From assembly GCA_018238205.1 (NCBI GenBank), contig JABCTV010000012.1, positions 1-36,412 on the forward strand: a stretch of 36,412 nucleotides of DNA. The letters run 5' to 3'. The notes under the pieces are model-generated. The model ran no database searches, had not been told where the DNA came from, and saw nothing but the letters and a program-made list of their open reading frames with translations. Both the position numbers and the translations under genes were made by a program. Below, piece after piece: positions 8,753 to 17,938 of the stretch. Origin of the DNA: Candidatus Thorarchaeota archaeon (GTDB taxonomy: Archaea; Asgardarchaeota; Thorarchaeia; Thorarchaeales; Thorarchaeaceae). How positions within the stretch are numbered: the stretch's first letter is position 1; each line of letters begins with the position of its first letter.

Positions 8753-9064
8753 CTACTCATCTTCTTTGTCTATAGTAAGAACATAACCCTTGGTGAAACC
8801 CCCACGAGCAAGTAGTTTGGAATGGCGTTGGAGTTCGATAAGAGCTGGATCAGCTTTTCTTAACTTCAGTAGTGCATCGATTGCTTCTTGGATATCAACT
8901 AGTTCTTCGGTATCACCTGAAAACAGAAACTCGTTTGCTTCTTCAACGATTTTCTCACGAAGAAGTACATCTAGTTCATCATGACCTGCAATTCTAACTT
9001 CTGGGGTTTCGCCGTTTTCACGAATTATATCGGGTATCTTATCTCGTACTAATTTATCCTCCAT
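8753..9064 (-). CDS. Small MazG-like NTP pyrophosphohydrolase
   Basis: A protein of about 103 residues of the all-alpha NTP pyrophosphatase type (phosphoribosyl-ATP pyrophosphohydrolase-like). It begins with the family signature LVRDKIPDIIRENG, followed by the metal-binding helix pattern EKIVEEANEF and the second acidic helix EELVDIQEAIDALLKL. Such enzymes cleave nucleoside triphosphates to monophosphates and are thought to clean the nucleotide pool. The ATG at 9064 is chosen over the GTG at 9073 because it places AAAGGTG six bases upstream. It lies 22 bases after the CxxC protein gene on the same strand, probably in one transcript. Confidence 0.85.
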   Translation of the reverse strand: MEDKLVRDKIPDIIRENGETPEVRIAGHDELDVLLREKIVEEANEFLFSGDTEELVDIQEAIDALLKLRKADPALIELQRHSKLLARGGFTKGYVLTIDKEDE

Positions 9065-9086
9065 GGTCAACACCTTTGAGAGGTTT

Positions 9087-9758
9087 TCATCTTATTGCTA
9101 GTGCAGCTTCTACTTGGAATTTTGCTCTTTCAAGGAATGCATCAATAGCAGCTTGAATGTTCCCAGGTATCACTGTTGTCCACGGTGCGTCAGCATCACG
9201 AGAAACTGATTCAGTCATTGCATCGAAGGGAAGGAACTTGGGTGTGAGCGATTCATCAAAAGAAATTGTACCAAGCCATTGTCCATCCTGAATGAGTTCG
9301 TATGTAGGGAGGAATTTCTTCATCGAGTCCGGCACAATTGCATTCCAATAGATAGAAACACCCATGAATTGAGCTGCTTCACCCAATCCAATTGTGTAAG
9401 TATCCAGTCTTGCCTTAGCGGTTTCAAGATCGTAAAGAATCCCAATTCTGCAGTTTAAACAATGATTGAATTCTAGACCATCACCGTCGGGTTTTACGTA
9501 TGCAATTCCATTCTTTTCGATATTATCGTCATTGCAGTGAACGCATAGATTCATACCCCAGCGGACCTCAACATGATTATTGAAAGGACCATCCACAAAT
9601 CGCTTCACCGCTCCATCAAATGCAGATTTTACAGCCTCAGGACCCTCAGAGTCCATCTTTGCTCTGATTGCTTTCCATACCTCTAGCAGATCTTGCCAAA
9701 GAACTTGAATGACCATGTCTGCTAATTTGTCCATTGTTCTTTCTTCAAGAGAACTCAT
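9087..9758 (-). CDS. Unrecognised protein with paired CxxC motifs
   Basis: I do not recognise the family. The 223-residue protein starts with an amphipathic helical region of about 65 residues. Then come LCVHCND and HCLNCRIGI, two CxxC pairs about 27 residues apart that probably bind one zinc. The rest is mixed, with a conserved-looking aromatic core (GVSIYWNAIVPDSMKKFLP) and a helical tail. A second ATG at 9734 is possible. It is upstream of, and 22 bases from, the small NTP pyrophosphohydrolase gene on the same strand. There is no signal peptide or membrane segment, so it is probably cytoplasmic. Confidence 0.75.
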   Translation of the reverse strand: MSSLEERTMDKLADMVIQVLWQDLLEVWKAIRAKMDSEGPEAVKSAFDGAVKRFVDGPFNNHVEVRWGMNLCVHCNDDNIEKNGIAYVKPDGDGLEFNHCLNCRIGILYDLETAKARLDTYTIGLGEAAQFMGVSIYWNAIVPDSMKKFLPTYELIQDGQWLGTISFDESLTPKFLPFDAMTESVSRDADAPWTTVIPGNIQAAIDAFLERAKFQVEAALAIR

Positions 9759-10041
9759 ACATTTTACCCCAATCAGGTGTCTAGGTTAGCTCAAGAGTAT
9801 CCAACAATTAAACCTTAGTCGGACCTATTCAATGGTCAAGTATGGCTAGCCTAATCTTTTTAACTAGGGCCAGTGACAAAAACCAGAGTGCCCATATAGG
9901 TGAGAATGGATGGATTGCCAAATTAGATAGCAAGGTTGGTCAATTACCTAGCTACGGCTATTCAAGATTCTCATCTGATTGCGAGGGTAGGCAATCACTT
10001 TCTGATTATTTATCTATAGCACATCGTGAGAGGTTACTAAA
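9759..10041. other. Divergent intergenic region upstream of ileS
   Basis: This gap separates the minus-strand CxxC protein gene from ileS and should hold both promoters. It also holds a 67-codon plus-strand frame (9842-10045) whose TGA overlaps the ileS ATG as ATGA. Its product is unlike known proteins and has no ribosome site, so I treat it as leader sequence. I see no T-box-like fold or strong repeat. Confidence 0.4.
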
Positions 10042-13000
10042 ATGAGCCGGTTACCAAAACGATACGATCCACTGGTTGTGGAAAAAGAGGTCCTTGATTT
10101 CTGGAATAAAGAAAAGGTCTATGATAAGACTCTCGAACTTAGAAGTTCAGGACCAAAATGGAATTTTCTGGAAGGCCCACCAACAACAAACGGGTTCATG
10201 CATGTAGGTCATGCACGCGGTCGAGCAATGAAGGATACACAAATCCGGTATATGACCATGCGTGGCTACGATGTCTGGAGACGCGGTGGATGGGACATGC
10301 AAGGGTTACCTGTTGAACTTGAAGTGGAGAAGAAAGAAGGCATCGTAGAGAAAGGGCTCATTGATTCAAACGTTGGAATGGATGTCTTTGTACAGAAGTG
10401 TAAGGACTTGGTCGATTTCTATCTCGAGCGATGGGTGAATGATTCCATAAGACTTGGTCTCTGGTTGGACTATCCTACAGCATACCAGACACGAAAAGAT
10501 GACTACATAGAACATGTTTGGTATTTCCTGAAAATGGCAAATGAGAAGGGCTTACTTGGTAGAGGATATCGTGTCAATCCGACATGTCCTAGATGTGTAA
10601 CTGCACTTTCTGGACATGAGGTTTCTCAGGGATATGCAACTAAGGTAGATCCTTCAATATACGTGAAGTTTGAGCTTGTAGATAGAGAAAACGAATACCT
10701 AGTTATCTGGACAACAACTCCTTTCACTCTAATATCAAATGAGATGGTTTCAGTACATCCAAAATACAAGTATGTTAAGCTAGATGTGAGTGGAGAATTC
10801 TGGTGGGTTGTTGAAGATCTAGTTGAGGTGGTCATGGAGAAGACCAAGGTCGACTCCTATAGCAAAGTAGAGACCCTTACTGGTAAGAAGATGCTTGGAT
10901 GGAAATACAAACATCCCTTCCATGACGAGGTTCCATTCCATCAAGAGCATGATGAAAAATACATGCACGCAGTGGTTACAGGGAAACATGTTACTGTCGA
11001 GGATGGCACAGGTTTGGTTCACACTGCACCGGGTTTTGGACCTGATGATTTTGAAGTAGGAAAAGAGTTCAAGGTGCCAGTATTAGCCCCTGTTAATACC
11101 TCAGGCAAATTCACAGATGAAGTTCCAATGTTTGAAGGCAAAATGGTCTTTGATACAAATGTAGAAGTATCACGACTTCTTAAAGAGAAAGGTCTCTTAG
11201 TTCATGAAGAAACAGTATCTCACGAGTATCCACATTGCTGGCGTTGTGATACTCCACTCATCTATCTTGCGGACAAGACTCAATGGTTTCTCAAAATGAC
11301 TGGACTCAGAGACAAACTTGTCAAGGCAAACAACGACGTTGAATGGACTCCAGATTGGGCAGGAACAGGGCGATTTGGAGACTGGTTAGCTAATGCAGAT
11401 GATTGGTGTATATCCAGATCAAGAGTTTGGGGTTCTCCATTGCCAGTCTGGGTATGTGATGATTGTCAATCAGAGGTCGTTATAGGTTCCAGAAAGGAAC
11501 TTGAAGAACGAGCAGTCAAATTCCCAGAAGACTTTGAGATGCACCGACCTTGGGTTGACGAGGTTGTTCTCAAGTGTGAGAAATGTAAGGGTAAAATGCA
11601 TCGTGAACAATTCGTCACTGATTGTTGGCTCGACTCAGGAATGGCCCACACCGCGAGTGTAGATTATTTGAAAGACCCAAGTCTCTTCAATAGACTATTT
11701 CCATACGACTTCATTACAGAGGCAGTGGATCAGTCAAGGGGATGGTTCTACAGTCTTCTCTATACTTCAGTTGTGATGCATGGTTCAGCTCCGTACAAAG
11801 ATTGTGTAAGTCAAGAACATGTTCTTGATGCAGATGGAGGAAAAATGAGCAAGTCACGTGGAAATGTGGTATGGGCAAAGGATGCTCTAGAAACTATAGG
11901 TGCCGACCCATTCCGTATATTCATGCTTACGAGATCTGCCTCATGGTCAAGAATGAATCATAATCAAAAAGAGATAGACCTCACGAGGAAGAAACTAGAT
12001 GTTCTTTGGAATGTTGTTCTGTTCTCAGAAACCTACATGGAATTGGACAAGTTCAAGTTCGATGAAAAGAGAATGATGAAATTCCTGCCTAAATCCAATT
12101 TAGAGGACAAATGGTTACTCTCCCGATTAGAGAGCGTTGTGAAAGAGTACCATGAACACATGGACAAATATCTCTGGCATCAAGCAGGTCGTGTATTGTT
12201 GGAATTCATATCAGAAGATTTTAGCAGAGTATACCTACCCTTAGTGAAGAAACGGGTTTGGTTAGACAGTGAGAACCCAAAGAAAGTAATGGCTTACGAT
12301 GTAATGTATTATGCTCTTCAGACCTTCATACGCTTACTCAATCCCTTCACACCGTTCATATGCGAAAAATTGCATAAGGATTTCTTAGTTCGTTTTGCTG
12401 AAGGTCTCCCTGAATCAATAAATTTGACAGATATGCCAATGCTAGTTGACAAACTTGTGGATTCAGAGATGGAAGCAACCTTTGATGTGTTACAGGAGCT
12501 CAGGACTGCCTCTAGTCATGGGAGAAATAAGAAGGGCGTAAAGCTGCGACATCCGGTAGCAAAGGTCACCCTGATAGCACAAGATAAAGAAACTAGCAAG
12601 AGAGCTGAGAGTCTGAAAGAACTTCTACTTGACGACTTAAACACTAGGGATTTTGAAGCTGTTCTTACTGATGTCCTAGCTGAGTTCACTCAACTTTCAG
12701 TGAAACCCAATTACAAGGCATTAGGGCCACGATACAAGGATATGATGAAACAGCTAGTTGCCCAGCTGCAAAAGGTTGATGCAGTCAAACTTCGAGATGA
12801 TCTTGAGAAAGGGAAAGCGACCATTGAAGTGAAGGGTAAGAAACTGGAACTTGTGCAAGGGGATGTTGATTTCGAGGAAAGTCTACCTGAACACCTCAGC
12901 TATGCAGATAGTAAGATAGGAAAAGTCTACGTAGATGTCACTAGAACTAAGGAGCTAGAAGCAGAAGGTCTCGTAAGGGATGTAACTAGACGGGTCCAGG

Positions 13001-13239
13001 TAATGAGGAAGGAGATGGATCTCAAAGTAGAGCAGTCAATAGACATAGTTCTTCATTTCTCAGATAATGAATCAGTGGAACTAGCAAAGATGTTCGAAGA
13101 TCATCTGAAGATTGAAACAAGAGCAGTAACCTTGGATTTGGTTGGACCTGATAGAGAACCAGGTTGGAAGAAGTACTCCTACATCAAAGAGTGGGACATA
13201 GATGACCTGAAACTGAAGGTCGGAATGTCTGCCATGTAG
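10042..13239 (+). CDS. ileS: Isoleucyl-tRNA synthetase
   Basis: Class Ia synthetase that charges tRNA-Ile. The HIGH-type motif is HVGH at 54-57 (GPPTTNGFMHVGHARGR) and KMSKS is exact at residues 601-605 (GGKMSKSRGNVVW). GWDMQGLPVELEVEK is the IleRS form of the next conserved block. The CP1 editing region is present (WTTTPFTLISNEMV; DGTGLVHTAPGFGPDDFEVG). Cysteine pairs CDDCQSEV and CEKCKGKM near 470-520 may bind zinc. The 1065-residue length and long C-terminal domain fit the archaeal/eukaryotic cytosolic type. The stop is separated by one base from the end of the convergent M20 peptidase gene, so neither can have a long private 3' region. Confidence 0.97.
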   Translation: MSRLPKRYDPLVVEKEVLDFWNKEKVYDKTLELRSSGPKWNFLEGPPTTNGFMHVGHARGRAMKDTQIRYMTMRGYDVWRRGGWDMQGLPVELEVEKKEGIVEKGLIDSNVGMDVFVQKCKDLVDFYLERWVNDSIRLGLWLDYPTAYQTRKDDYIEHVWYFLKMANEKGLLGRGYRVNPTCPRCVTALSGHEVSQGYATKVDPSIYVKFELVDRENEYLVIWTTTPFTLISNEMVSVHPKYKYVKLDVSGEFWWVVEDLVEVVMEKTKVDSYSKVETLTGKKMLGWKYKHPFHDEVPFHQEHDEKYMHAVVTGKHVTVEDGTGLVHTAPGFGPDDFEVGKEFKVPVLAPVNTSGKFTDEVPMFEGKMVFDTNVEVSRLLKEKGLLVHEETVSHEYPHCWRCDTPLIYLADKTQWFLKMTGLRDKLVKANNDVEWTPDWAGTGRFGDWLANADDWCISRSRVWGSPLPVWVCDDCQSEVVIGSRKELEERAVKFPEDFEMHRPWVDEVVLKCEKCKGKMHREQFVTDCWLDSGMAHTASVDYLKDPSLFNRLFPYDFITEAVDQSRGWFYSLLYTSVVMHGSAPYKDCVSQEHVLDADGGKMSKSRGNVVWAKDALETIGADPFRIFMLTRSASWSRMNHNQKEIDLTRKKLDVLWNVVLFSETYMELDKFKFDEKRMMKFLPKSNLEDKWLLSRLESVVKEYHEHMDKYLWHQAGRVLLEFISEDFSRVYLPLVKKRVWLDSENPKKVMAYDVMYYALQTFIRLLNPFTPFICEKLHKDFLVRFAEGLPESINLTDMPMLVDKLVDSEMEATFDVLQELRTASSHGRNKKGVKLRHPVAKVTLIAQDKETSKRAESLKELLLDDLNTRDFEAVLTDVLAEFTQLSVKPNYKALGPRYKDMMKQLVAQLQKVDAVKLRDDLEKGKATIEVKGKKLELVQGDVDFEESLPEHLSYADSKIGKVYVDVTRTKELEAEGLVRDVTRRVQVMRKEMDLKVEQSIDIVLHFSDNESVELAKMFEDHLKIETRAVTLDLVGPDREPGWKKYSYIKEWDIDDLKLKVGMSAM

Positions 13240-13240
13240 A

Positions 13241-14572
13241 CTAGACAGGGTTCTTATCCCTACTCAAGACCTCAAGCATGGTGTGAAAGACCTCAGCATT
13301 CTCCCTAATAGAGGACAGTGAAACCCACTCATTAGCGCCATGAAGATTATCTCCTTCAGGACCGAAATCAAAAAGATCAGACCCTTGACCAGCAAAGTAG
13401 CGTGAATCAGATCCACCGAAACCTTCGATGAGTTTGTAGGTGATGCCTTCTTTCTCAAGCGCCCATCTCATGGCTCGAATTAATCGAGAGTCAGGATCGG
13501 ACTCTACATATCCGACTCCGGATGATACTTTCAAAGAGAATAATTCCAGGTGACCTTTAACTGCATCCTCGATTGCTTTCTTGACCGCCTCACCATCATT
13601 AGTCATAGCTCGGATATCACAATACAATGACCAGAGGTCCCCTTCTTTCGATAATAGATTGGGAGAGATTATCTTCCCTTTGTCTGAGTGTTTAGTAGGA
13701 AAGGCAGCTTGTGAGATTGATAGCAATAATCTCATTAAATCGGTCAAATTTTCATCATAGGTTACTTCTGTTCCAGAAGAATCAGGGTGAATTACATCCA
13801 TCTCAGCCCAATCAGGCACAACGTTAGATTTGACAAATCCACCTCTCACGTCTGTCACCACTGCCTCGGGGTGAAGATCCAGATACTTGGATGCTGTAAG
13901 CATTGCATGTCGATCAACTCCCGGTCGCAGATACGCACTGTGTCTAGAATCAGTACCATAGGTCTCTGTGGTGAACCGAACAGTTTCGGCGGTGCCCTTA
14001 ATCTTAGAGAGTTTTTCTTTGATTTTGATAAATGCAGGAAGGATATTCCTTCGTCTATGGATAATCTGTTGATGAAGTCCATCTGCAATGACAATGAAAT
14101 CGGGAAAGAGACCTTGCTTGATTAACCAGTCTTTCAGCATAGAGGCTCCATTGCGACCGCCTATCTCTTCATCACCTGTTGCTGCAATCATTACATTGCA
14201 GGGTAAGTCAGTTTGAGCTAGTTTTTCTGCGAGAAGTAAGAGTGATGCGATGTTTCCCTTGTCATCACAGGTCCCACGACCATAAGCCTTGTCACCTTCA
14301 ACCTTGAGGAGAAGAGGTTCTGTTTTCCAGCCTTCGCCAAAAGGAACAACATCATAATGTGCAATGAAAAGAATCTTGAAAGAACCTTGTCCACGTCGAC
14401 CAAAAGCAGTATGGAATCCATCAGACTCCAATACCTCTGTCTGGAATCCGTATTCATTCAAAATACCGTTGATGAACTCAGGACACTCTTTTCCCGGTTT
14501 CTTTTCAGGTCCATCGTTTCGTGTATCAAAGGATACTAGCTTTGCAAGAATATCGACTAGGTCTATTACCAT
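13241..14572 (-). CDS. M20-family metallopeptidase (DapE/ArgE-like)
   Basis: Di-zinc hydrolase of the M20 family (443 residues from the ATG at 14572). The metal site is visible as AHYDVVPFGEGW (His and Asp), YGRGTCDDKGN (bridging Asp) and TGDEEIGGRNG (catalytic and metal Glu). The late His is in LHGANEWV, and a dimerisation domain sits in the middle. The family contains dipeptidases, succinyl-diaminopimelate desuccinylases and acylamino acid deacylases, and the sequence alone does not choose between them. The upstream in-frame extension to 14725 is hydrophobic and runs through the EF-2 terminator, so I reject it. The gene lies downstream of EF-2 on the same strand. Confidence 0.9.
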   Translation of the reverse strand: MVIDLVDILAKLVSFDTRNDGPEKKPGKECPEFINGILNEYGFQTEVLESDGFHTAFGRRGQGSFKILFIAHYDVVPFGEGWKTEPLLLKVEGDKAYGRGTCDDKGNIASLLLLAEKLAQTDLPCNVMIAATGDEEIGGRNGASMLKDWLIKQGLFPDFIVIADGLHQQIIHRRRNILPAFIKIKEKLSKIKGTAETVRFTTETYGTDSRHSAYLRPGVDRHAMLTASKYLDLHPEAVVTDVRGGFVKSNVVPDWAEMDVIHPDSSGTEVTYDENLTDLMRLLLSISQAAFPTKHSDKGKIISPNLLSKEGDLWSLYCDIRAMTNDGEAVKKAIEDAVKGHLELFSLKVSSGVGYVESDPDSRLIRAMRWALEKEGITYKLIEGFGGSDSRYFAGQGSDLFDFGPEGDNLHGANEWVSLSSIRENAEVFHTMLEVLSRDKNPV

Positions 14573-14631
14573 AATAGGTCGTTTCGTGAGAAACAAATGT
14601 GAGTCAAAAATGTATGCACAAAAAGAGTAGT

Positions 14632-14678
14632 GTAGAAAAAAGAGAGAAATCAGGGATTGCTCGGATGAACAACCCCTG
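14632..14678 (-). terminator. Terminator of the EF-2 gene
   Basis: About 16 bases past the EF-2 stop, a 9-bp stem (CAGGGGTTG with CAATCCCTG on the minus strand, including one G-U; 14670-14678 with 14651-14659) is followed by the T-rich run ATTTCTCTCTTTTTTC. The form is that of an intrinsic terminator. It separates EF-2 from the downstream M20 peptidase gene. Confidence 0.7.
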
Positions 14679-14694
14679 TTACTATTGTATGAAT

Positions 14695-16908
14695 CTATGT
14701 TCTCTTGTAGATCCAGCGGTTCCATGAACTCAAGCTAGGCATTTCTTCAGCCATGCCCTTTCGCTTTCTAATCTCAAGAATGAGCTCTTCGTGGAGGCTA
14801 GTGGGCACGCCTTCGAAGCCACGGAACTGATAACCAAAGAAGCTACGGCCAGCAGTAGCACTGCGGAACTCATCTGCGATACCAATTGTTTCTGCAGTTG
14901 GGAGAGATCCCTTTACAGTGACATTATCCTCTTCACCCTCTATGGTAAGAATCTGTCCACGGTGACCCGTAAGGACCTTGATCACTTGACCCTGAGTATC
15001 GGTTGGTGTCTTGATGTCTACATTGAGTACTGGCTCATAGAGACCAGGCTTTCCAGTGAGAAAGCCCATGTTTAGACCTGCGCTGACCATAGTGGTTACT
15101 TCATTATAACCTGTGTGTGCAGGGTCGTTGTGGATTGTTGCATCAGTAAGTGTTACCTTGACACCCATCACAGGTTCATGTGCGATTGGACCGGAATCCA
15201 CGAACTCACGGAAAACTGTCTGGAGGTATGAGAAGATTCTATCGAATCTCTGGACACCACTCATAGCATCAACAAGCATGCATGATTCATAGATGTCCAA
15301 AATCTTCCGTGCAACCTTTGCATCCCAACCAGCTTCATCTCTGAGGATGGCTCCTCTGTCACGAGGATGCTGATTCATAGTGACCTTCTTCTTCTTGATC
15401 AACTCTACTGTCTTCTCATCAAGTGGTTCTAGAATCATTCGAACCCTGTTGTGACCGTTGGGTGACTTTGTGTGGAACTCGTCTCCACGCTCAGTCATCT
15501 TTTCACGGTACACGATGATGGGTTCAGACACGTCGATCTTAACCTGCTCGTTGATTCGCTTTGTGAGAATCTCAATCTGCAGTGGGTCGATTCCGTCAAG
15601 TCGGTACTCACCAGATTCCTTGTCATGAAAGAATTTTGCAGTTGGGTCAGCCATAATCCATTTTGATACGACCTCACCAAGTTTGGCAACGTCTTGTGGA
15701 TCAATTGGTTTGATACTTCTACTAACCACTGGCTCACAGACGTACTCGATGGACTCAAAGCCCTGCATTTCTGAACCGGGCTCTACGAATGTTTCTCCAC
15801 TTGGGCACATAAATCCGAAGACGGAGAATAGATTTCCTGCAGGAACCTCATCCATATCAAGAATGTCTGTGATTTCTTGAACACCCAGTCGCTTGACCTT
15901 TGCGTTCTGCCTCATGTTAACAAGCCGAATCTCTTGGCCGTTCTTGATTGTGCCTGAGAAGATTCGACCAATCAGGGTAGGTCTCTTGCTCTTTGGCTCA
16001 ATGAAGATTTTTGTAATCATTCCCAGAAGCGGACCATTGGGGTCGCACTCAAGGAGAGCCTTTCCTTCAGGACTCTCTAAATCGCCCTTCCAGATTCGTG
16101 GAATCTTGTACTTCTGAGCTGTTTTTGGATCTGGAAGATGGTAAACAATCATCTCAAGGAGAGCCTCATCTAAAGGTAGGTTCTCTCTGAGCCACATCTC
16201 ATCACCCTCATCGTACTTTTCAAAGACTACTATGGGTTTGATATCCCTTTTCTTTAGGGTCTTCATTGAGAAAGCCCAACCAGTTTTTGCACTTCCGATA
16301 GCAACACTTCCATCTTGGAAGCTGACTTGCCAAGATTTCTTGAACTCGTCAGGTGCGACTTTCGATATTAGAGTGTTCACCTTTGAAATGATAATGTCAA
16401 TGCGCTCGTACACTTTTGCAGGGGGGAGTTTAAGCTCGTTGATTAAACGGTCTACTTTGTTGATGAATAGGACCGGTTTGCATGCTTCACTGCCTACTGC
16501 AAGACGAATATTTGTCTCTGTTTGTGTCATCATTCCCTCAAGCGCATCTACGAGGATAACAGCCCCATCGGAGGCACGTAATGCACGGGAAACCTCACCA
16601 GTAAAGGAAAGGTGCCCAGGTGTGTCAGATAGCTGAACGAGGTATTCCTCGCCATCAACTGTGAAGTTGAGCAGGACCACAGAAGTGAAGATAGTGATTC
16701 CTCGTTCCTGTTCCTCATCATCGCTGTCTGTCATCAATGCCTGTCCGGCTGCAGCGTCACTCATCAAACCAGCACGACGCATCAGATAGTCTGATGTCGT
16801 AGTTTTACCGTGGTCAATGTGAGCACTGATTGATATGATTCTCTTGTGCTTGTAATCGTCTGAAAGAATGAGCCTCTTGATTGCATCGGGCTCTTTGATC
16901 TTAACCAT
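14695..16908 (-). CDS. fusA: Archaeal elongation factor 2 with altered diphthamide loop
   Basis: Ribosomal translocase of 737 residues. G-domain motifs are all present: SAHIDHGKTT, ERGITI (switch I), DTPGH and NKVD. Domains II-V follow in order. The start at 16908 is decided by AAGGAGA seven bases before the ATG; the ORF itself opens 21 codons earlier inside the leader. The tip of domain IV is unusual. The archaeal consensus around the modified histidine is IHRGPAQ, but here His598 (codon at 15115-15117) sits in PAHTGYNEV. The Arg after the His, the Pro-Ala pair and the Gln are therefore all changed. EF-2 paralogues lacking the residues needed for diphthamide are known from dph-lacking Asgard archaea, and this may be one. 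Confidence 0.94.
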   Translation of the reverse strand: MVKIKEPDAIKRLILSDDYKHKRIISISAHIDHGKTTTSDYLMRRAGLMSDAAAGQALMTDSDDEEQERGITIFTSVVLLNFTVDGEEYLVQLSDTPGHLSFTGEVSRALRASDGAVILVDALEGMMTQTETNIRLAVGSEACKPVLFINKVDRLINELKLPPAKVYERIDIIISKVNTLISKVAPDEFKKSWQVSFQDGSVAIGSAKTGWAFSMKTLKKRDIKPIVVFEKYDEGDEMWLRENLPLDEALLEMIVYHLPDPKTAQKYKIPRIWKGDLESPEGKALLECDPNGPLLGMITKIFIEPKSKRPTLIGRIFSGTIKNGQEIRLVNMRQNAKVKRLGVQEITDILDMDEVPAGNLFSVFGFMCPSGETFVEPGSEMQGFESIEYVCEPVVSRSIKPIDPQDVAKLGEVVSKWIMADPTAKFFHDKESGEYRLDGIDPLQIEILTKRINEQVKIDVSEPIIVYREKMTERGDEFHTKSPNGHNRVRMILEPLDEKTVELIKKKKVTMNQHPRDRGAILRDEAGWDAKVARKILDIYESCMLVDAMSGVQRFDRIFSYLQTVFREFVDSGPIAHEPVMGVKVTLTDATIHNDPAHTGYNEVTTMVSAGLNMGFLTGKPGLYEPVLNVDIKTPTDTQGQVIKVLTGHRGQILTIEGEEDNVTVKGSLPTAETIGIADEFRSATAGRSFFGYQFRGFEGVPTSLHEELILEIRKRKGMAEEMPSLSSWNRWIYKRT

Positions 16909-16984
16909 TGGGTTGTCTCCTTGTAATTGTTTTTTGTCCCCTCGCGTTTGTGTAAGATAGCATCTCCCCAACTGTAACTATTGC

Positions 16985-17023
16985 ACGAGAGAACTCGTCG
17001 GGGTCACCGGAGGCCTACCGGTG
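16985..17023 (-). promoter_or_regulatory. Structured 5' leader of EF-2
   Basis: The EF-2 ATG is preceded by a TATA-like TTTTAATA at about 17048-17055, which places transcription start near 17025 and leaves a leader of about 115 bases. Two perfect hairpins begin the leader. One is CACCGG with CCGGTG (17005-17010 with 17018-17023, 7-base loop). The other is ACGAG with CTCGT (16985-16989 with 16994-16998, 4-base loop). A CCCC/GGGG pairing (17000-17003 with 16966-16969) could enclose the second. A long folded leader is uncommon in archaea and suggests control of EF-2 expression. Confidence 0.4.
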
Positions 17024-17087
17024 GCATGGGCGACCTCGCGATTGGATTATTAAAAGTATTTCGTCAGGGGAAGAAATTCTAGTAATT

Positions 17088-17867
17088 TCATCTACTAGCC
17101 ACAACTACCATCCGTTCTGACCCTGAGGAATACGGCATACGTGGAAGCTTGTTTTGACCATAGAATTCGATCTTAGTGAAACCGATTTCTTCCAACATTG
17201 CCCGAATCTCAAGAGCTGTGTACATCCGAATGTCGTTGTTTGATAGAGCATCCTCATCCATCAGGACAATGCGATTGTTGTCAGTATCAATGAAGGTAGC
17301 TGGTCGACCACGAAGAACTCCAGCTGGAGCATCAAGCAAGTGTGGTTCACTCAGAAGGTATCCGCCCTCTAAAGCAGTCCAGGTCTTCATGAATTTCGGA
17401 AAGTTATATGGATTCATGAGGTCCAGAAAAAGAGAACCACCTTCCTTCAGAGCTTTGTGGGTATCCTTGAGGACTTGCATATTTTCCTCATGATTGAAGA
17501 AACCAAAACTGTGACTGAGAAGAACTGCTCCATTGAACTGATCCTCAAAAGACATCTTCAGCATATCTCCTGTGAAGAAGTTCACAGTAACCTCATTGTC
17601 GCCAGCACATTCCTGAGCGACCTCAATCAATCGTTCCGAGATATCAAAGGCTGTGACGTTTATCCCGAGCTTGGTAAACTCGACAGACTGGTCTCCAGCA
17701 CCACACGCGATGTCAAGGAGCTCACTACCCTTCTTCAACCCAAGTGCTTCAATACAGAAGTCTACAACCATCTTATCGTAATGCTGAATACCCTGAATAG
17801 ACCTTCGATGTTTGACCCTGAAGATCTCAGCCCAGAAATCATTCCAGCCCAGTTCAACCTGTTCCAT
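17088..17867 (-). CDS. Class I SAM-dependent methyltransferase
   Basis: Rossmann-fold methyltransferase of 259 residues from the ATG at 17867 (a TTG at 17888 would add seven). Motif I is LLDIACGAGDQSVEF, motif II is NVTAFDISERLIEVA, and the motif IV region is FNGAVLLSHSFGFFNHEENM. The C-terminal half (GGSLFLDLMNPYNF; TALEIRAMLEEIGF) resembles small-molecule methyltransferases. The substrate is not readable. The gene is preceded on the same strand by the folded RNA at 17939-18030, so it could instead be read from that promoter, with the fold as its leader. Confidence 0.88.
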   Translation of the reverse strand: MEQVELGWNDFWAEIFRVKHRRSIQGIQHYDKMVVDFCIEALGLKKGSELLDIACGAGDQSVEFTKLGINVTAFDISERLIEVAQECAGDNEVTVNFFTGDMLKMSFEDQFNGAVLLSHSFGFFNHEENMQVLKDTHKALKEGGSLFLDLMNPYNFPKFMKTWTALEGGYLLSEPHLLDAPAGVLRGRPATFIDTDNNRIVLMDEDALSNNDIRMYTALEIRAMLEEIGFTKIEFYGQNKLPRMPYSSGSERMVVVASR

Positions 17868-17938
17868 GTAATCACACTCGCCGCTCAAGAGGACTTGATA
17901 GTGATATGAAGATTGTTATGATTAGAAAATGAAAATAT

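Noticed and set aside
9842..10045. 67-codon frame before ileS, ending in ATGA overlap with its start
   Set aside because: No ribosome site and low-complexity, serine-rich translation unlike a folded protein. The overlap alone is weak evidence for a leader peptide.
14573..14725. N-terminal extension of the M20 peptidase
   Set aside because: It reads through the EF-2 terminator hairpin and T-tract; the family start matches the ATG at 14572.
16909..16971. 21-codon N-terminal extension of EF-2
   Set aside because: AAGGAGA sits inside it at correct spacing to the ATG at 16908, where the family homology begins.
17079..17098. Hairpin CTAGTA/TACTAG around the methyltransferase stop as terminator
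   Set aside because: Only six AT-rich pairs overlapping the coding end, with a poor T-tract.
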